From NCBI GenBank assembly GCA_050309775.1, contig JBNRMV010000010.1, positions 1 through 64,000 of the forward strand: 64,000 nt of DNA, in the 5' to 3' direction. The stretch is from DTU072 sp050309775 (GTDB lineage Bacteria > Bacillota > Clostridia > Christensenellales > DTU072). This document shows positions 62,155 through 64,000 of this stretch, in pieces. The position numbers were made by a program, and so were the translations under genes. The first letter of the stretch is position 1. Every line of letters starts with the position of its first letter. Below the pieces are notes generated by a model. The model was not told the DNA's origin. It worked only from the letters and a program-made list of their open reading frames with translations, and ran no database searches.

Positions 62155-62652
62155 ATGAAAAGACAAGGCAAAAGGATAAAAAGAAAAATTGCTTCAATTG
62201 TATTTTTCTTTCTTGGAAGAGGGCTGAAAGCCGCATACAAACTTGACGAATCCATCAGAAAAGAATTTGAGAGCTTTCAAGACGGCGAAATCATTCGTAT
62301 GAAGATTGAGCCGGTCGGACCGTCTTTGGCATTTATGGTGGACAAAGGAAAACTCTATACCATGTCCGGCGCAAAGGCGGCCACCTGCAAACCCCATATC
62401 GATATCTTGTTCAAAAATATTGACGGCGCCTTACAGGTATTGTTGGCGCAGGCGGGCATTGCCGAGGCTTATTGCCAGCACAGAATACTGGTGGTAGGAG
62501 ATATCTATAAGACGGTGGGAATTATCCGCGTCATGGACAAGGTCGAAAACTATTTGTTCCCCGGCTTTATCGCAAAAAAGCTGCTTGTCAGAAGACCGCC
62601 AAAAGCTGTGTCCTCTGCCAGAATTTATTTGAAAGTACTAACTAACATATAA
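62155..62652 (+). CDS. SCP2 sterol-binding-like domain protein
   Basis: A 165-residue basic protein. The central part resembles the SCP2 lipid-binding fold (HIDILFKNIDGALQVLL, then VVGDIYKTVGIIRVMDKVE and YLFPGFIAKKLL). The N-terminus is rich in Lys and Arg with a short hydrophobic stretch (IASIVFFFLG), so it may touch the membrane. It precedes the alcohol dehydrogenase by 12 bp and shares its promoter, which suggests a joint role with a hydrophobic or aldehyde substrate (inference). Confidence 0.65.
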   Translation: MKRQGKRIKRKIASIVFFFLGRGLKAAYKLDESIRKEFESFQDGEIIRMKIEPVGPSLAFMVDKGKLYTMSGAKAATCKPHIDILFKNIDGALQVLLAQAGIAEAYCQHRILVVGDIYKTVGIIRVMDKVENYLFPGFIAKKLLVRRPPKAVSSARIYLKVLTNI

Positions 62653-62664
62653 GGAAGGTGAATT

Positions 62665-63846
62665 ATGATACCGAAATATTATGAATTTTTGAACTCCGTA
62701 AAAATACTCTCCGGCGCAAAGGCGCTTGAAAATATACCGTATGAAATGAAAATGTTTGGCGTCAAAAGACCCATTATATTATCAGACGCCATATTACAAA
62801 AAATCGGCGCCATTGACAAGGTTATCACCGCCATAAACGGAGAATTGGATACAAGCGTCATATTTACCGACATTCCGGCGGATTCTTCAGACAAGGTTGT
62901 CAATGAAATAAGGAAAATATATATTGAGAAAGAGTGCGACGGCATAATAGCCATTGGCGGCGGCTCCGTAATTGACACCGCAAAAGGTGTGCGTATGCTC
63001 ATAAGTCAGGAAATTGAGGATATTATGCTGCTTATGGGCAGCGAGGTTATCAACAAAGGCAAAAAAGTGCCGTTCATTGTTGTGCCTACGACAAGCGGCA
63101 CAGGCAGCGAAGCCACGCTGGTGGCGGTTATCTCCAACCCCGACAAGGGCATAAAAATGGAGTTTATTTCATATGAGTTGCTGCCGGATGCGGCTGTGCT
63201 TGACACCCGCATGGTAGAAACCATGCCGCCAAAGATTACGGCATCGACGGGCATGGATGCGCTTTGCCACAGCATAGAAGCGTTCACCGGCTTGCAACGC
63301 AATCCGCTCAGCGACGCATACGCTCTTTCAGCCATTAGGCTTATTGGCGAATATATCGAAACGGCTGTAAGCGCCCCCGCCGACAAGAAAGCCAGATTGG
63401 CTATGGCGAACGCATCGCTTATGGCAGGCATAGCTTTTTCAAATTCCATGGTTGGTTTGGCACACGCCATAGGTCATGCCGCAGGCGGCGTCAGCCATAT
63501 ACCACATGGCGACGCAATGGCGATACTTTTGCCGCATGTCATGGAATTCAATATGGCTACCTGTGAAGACAGGTATGCCGAAATATTGTTGCACCTTGCC
63601 GGAGCCGATGTATATGCAGGGGCGCCGAAAGAGGAAAGGGGCAAACTCTGTGTAGAAAAAATCAGACAAATGCTTGAAAAACTCAACAAGCTATGCGGTC
63701 TGCCCATACGCTTGAAAGATACCCGAGTTACCGAGATTGACATTGTTCCCATTGCAGAAAAGGCCATAAATGACGGCGCCATCGTCGTCAATCCCGTAGG
63801 CGCAACCAAAGAAGATGTCATAGCCATTTTGAAAAAGGCATTTTAG
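62665..63846 (+). CDS. Iron-containing alcohol dehydrogenase
   Basis: A 393-residue group III alcohol dehydrogenase. The NAD-binding GGGSVIDTAKG, the TTSGTGSEAT block and the metal-binding histidines in MDALCHSIEAF, VGLAHAIGHAAGG and HGDAMAILLPH are all present. AAGGAAGGTG lies before the ATG. Substrates in this family range from ethanol and 1,2-propanediol to butanol; none can be chosen here. Confidence 0.94.
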   Translation: MIPKYYEFLNSVKILSGAKALENIPYEMKMFGVKRPIILSDAILQKIGAIDKVITAINGELDTSVIFTDIPADSSDKVVNEIRKIYIEKECDGIIAIGGGSVIDTAKGVRMLISQEIEDIMLLMGSEVINKGKKVPFIVVPTTSGTGSEATLVAVISNPDKGIKMEFISYELLPDAAVLDTRMVETMPPKITASTGMDALCHSIEAFTGLQRNPLSDAYALSAIRLIGEYIETAVSAPADKKARLAMANASLMAGIAFSNSMVGLAHAIGHAAGGVSHIPHGDAMAILLPHVMEFNMATCEDRYAEILLHLAGADVYAGAPKEERGKLCVEKIRQMLEKLNKLCGLPIRLKDTRVTEIDIVPIAEKAINDGAIVVNPVGATKEDVIAILKKAF

Positions 63847-63857
63847 AGCTATATCTC

Positions 63858-64000
63858 TTAATGCGGTGAATCCGTCTTGCCGTCGTTTATGTTTATGATG
63901 CGCGAACAGCGTTCGGCGATACTAAGTTCGTGAGTAACCAATACGATAGTTTTTCCTTTGGCATTTATACGAAGCAACATATCCATGATTTCCTTTGAAG
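63858..64000 (-). CDS. ABC transporter ATP-binding protein, C-terminal part (runs off the window)
   Basis: The minus strand encodes the last 46 residues of an ABC ATPase, ending at TAA 63858-63860. The H-loop appears in TIVLVTHELSIAERC, followed by RIININDGK, as in MacB/LolD-type ATPases. The Walker motifs lie beyond the window edge. It is convergent with the alcohol dehydrogenase, 11 bp away, with no clear terminator. Confidence 0.85.
   Translation of the reverse strand, partial: SKEIMDMLLRINAKGKTIVLVTHELSIAERCSRIININDGKTDSPH

Overview
The window looks like a chromosome segment from an anaerobic, Gram-positive-type bacterium of the Clostridia, probably an uncultured gut lineage. The evidence is consistent AGGAGG ribosome binding sites, TTGACA/TATAAT promoters, a paired GlgC/GlgD glycogen system, class II GalT, a two-subunit iron-sulfur serine dehydratase, an iron-containing alcohol dehydrogenase, and surface lipoproteins with InlB-type repeats. 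The taxonomic reading is inference; no rRNA gene is present.

Layout. 1-4950: a small lipoprotein and a large secreted protein (papain/C39-like domain plus BspA-type leucine-rich repeats) whose signal peptide is split off by a frameshift in a T5 tract. 5000-13274: one tight run of ileS, yqeY, a GH127 glycosidase, a NahK-like sugar kinase, a CBM9-like protein and galE. 13274-16613: mnmA, a PlsC-like acyltransferase and gdhA. 16753-21312: ridA, a P-type cation ATPase and the serine dehydratase subunits. 21407-29696: a 1333-residue InlB-repeat lipoprotein, an ABC transporter of the MacB/FtsX type and an M23 peptidase. 29726-35803: a carboxylesterase, an MBL hydrolase, an aquaporin, and a copper operon (Dabb protein, copA, copZ). 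35808-46780: glycogen metabolism on the minus strand, in transcription order ispE-glgB-glgC-glgD-glgA, then glgP and a GH13 enzyme. 46898-52112: galT facing away from galK-lgt-pncB. 52153-54781: two tRNA-Ser genes with a pair of near-identical 195-bp elements. 54799-64000: small membrane and hydrolase genes, rlmL-like methyltransferase, MATE pump, two HtrA-like proteases, a cysteine-rich mini-protein, an SCP2-like protein, an iron alcohol dehydrogenase and the end of an ABC ATPase.

The metabolic genes fit together. galK, galT and galE form a Leloir pathway, and NahK with GalE suggests use of N-acetylhexosamines. UDP-glucose and glucose-1-phosphate link to the glycogen branch, which is broken down by GlgP and the GH13 enzyme. 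Serine dehydratase makes 2-aminoacrylate, the substrate of RidA, and both lie in one likely transcription unit. Lgt, encoded in the window, would lipidate the several lipoproteins seen here.

The most unusual item is at 52265-54733. Two different tRNA-Ser genes (anticodons TGA and CGA), in opposite orientation, are each followed at once by a 195-bp non-coding structured element. The copies differ at only three positions. Each ends in a second copy of its own host tRNA's 3' end (21 bp exact on the left, a decayed 16 bp on the right). This looks like a small non-autonomous element targeting tRNA-Ser genes and duplicating its target; I do not recognise it as a named family.
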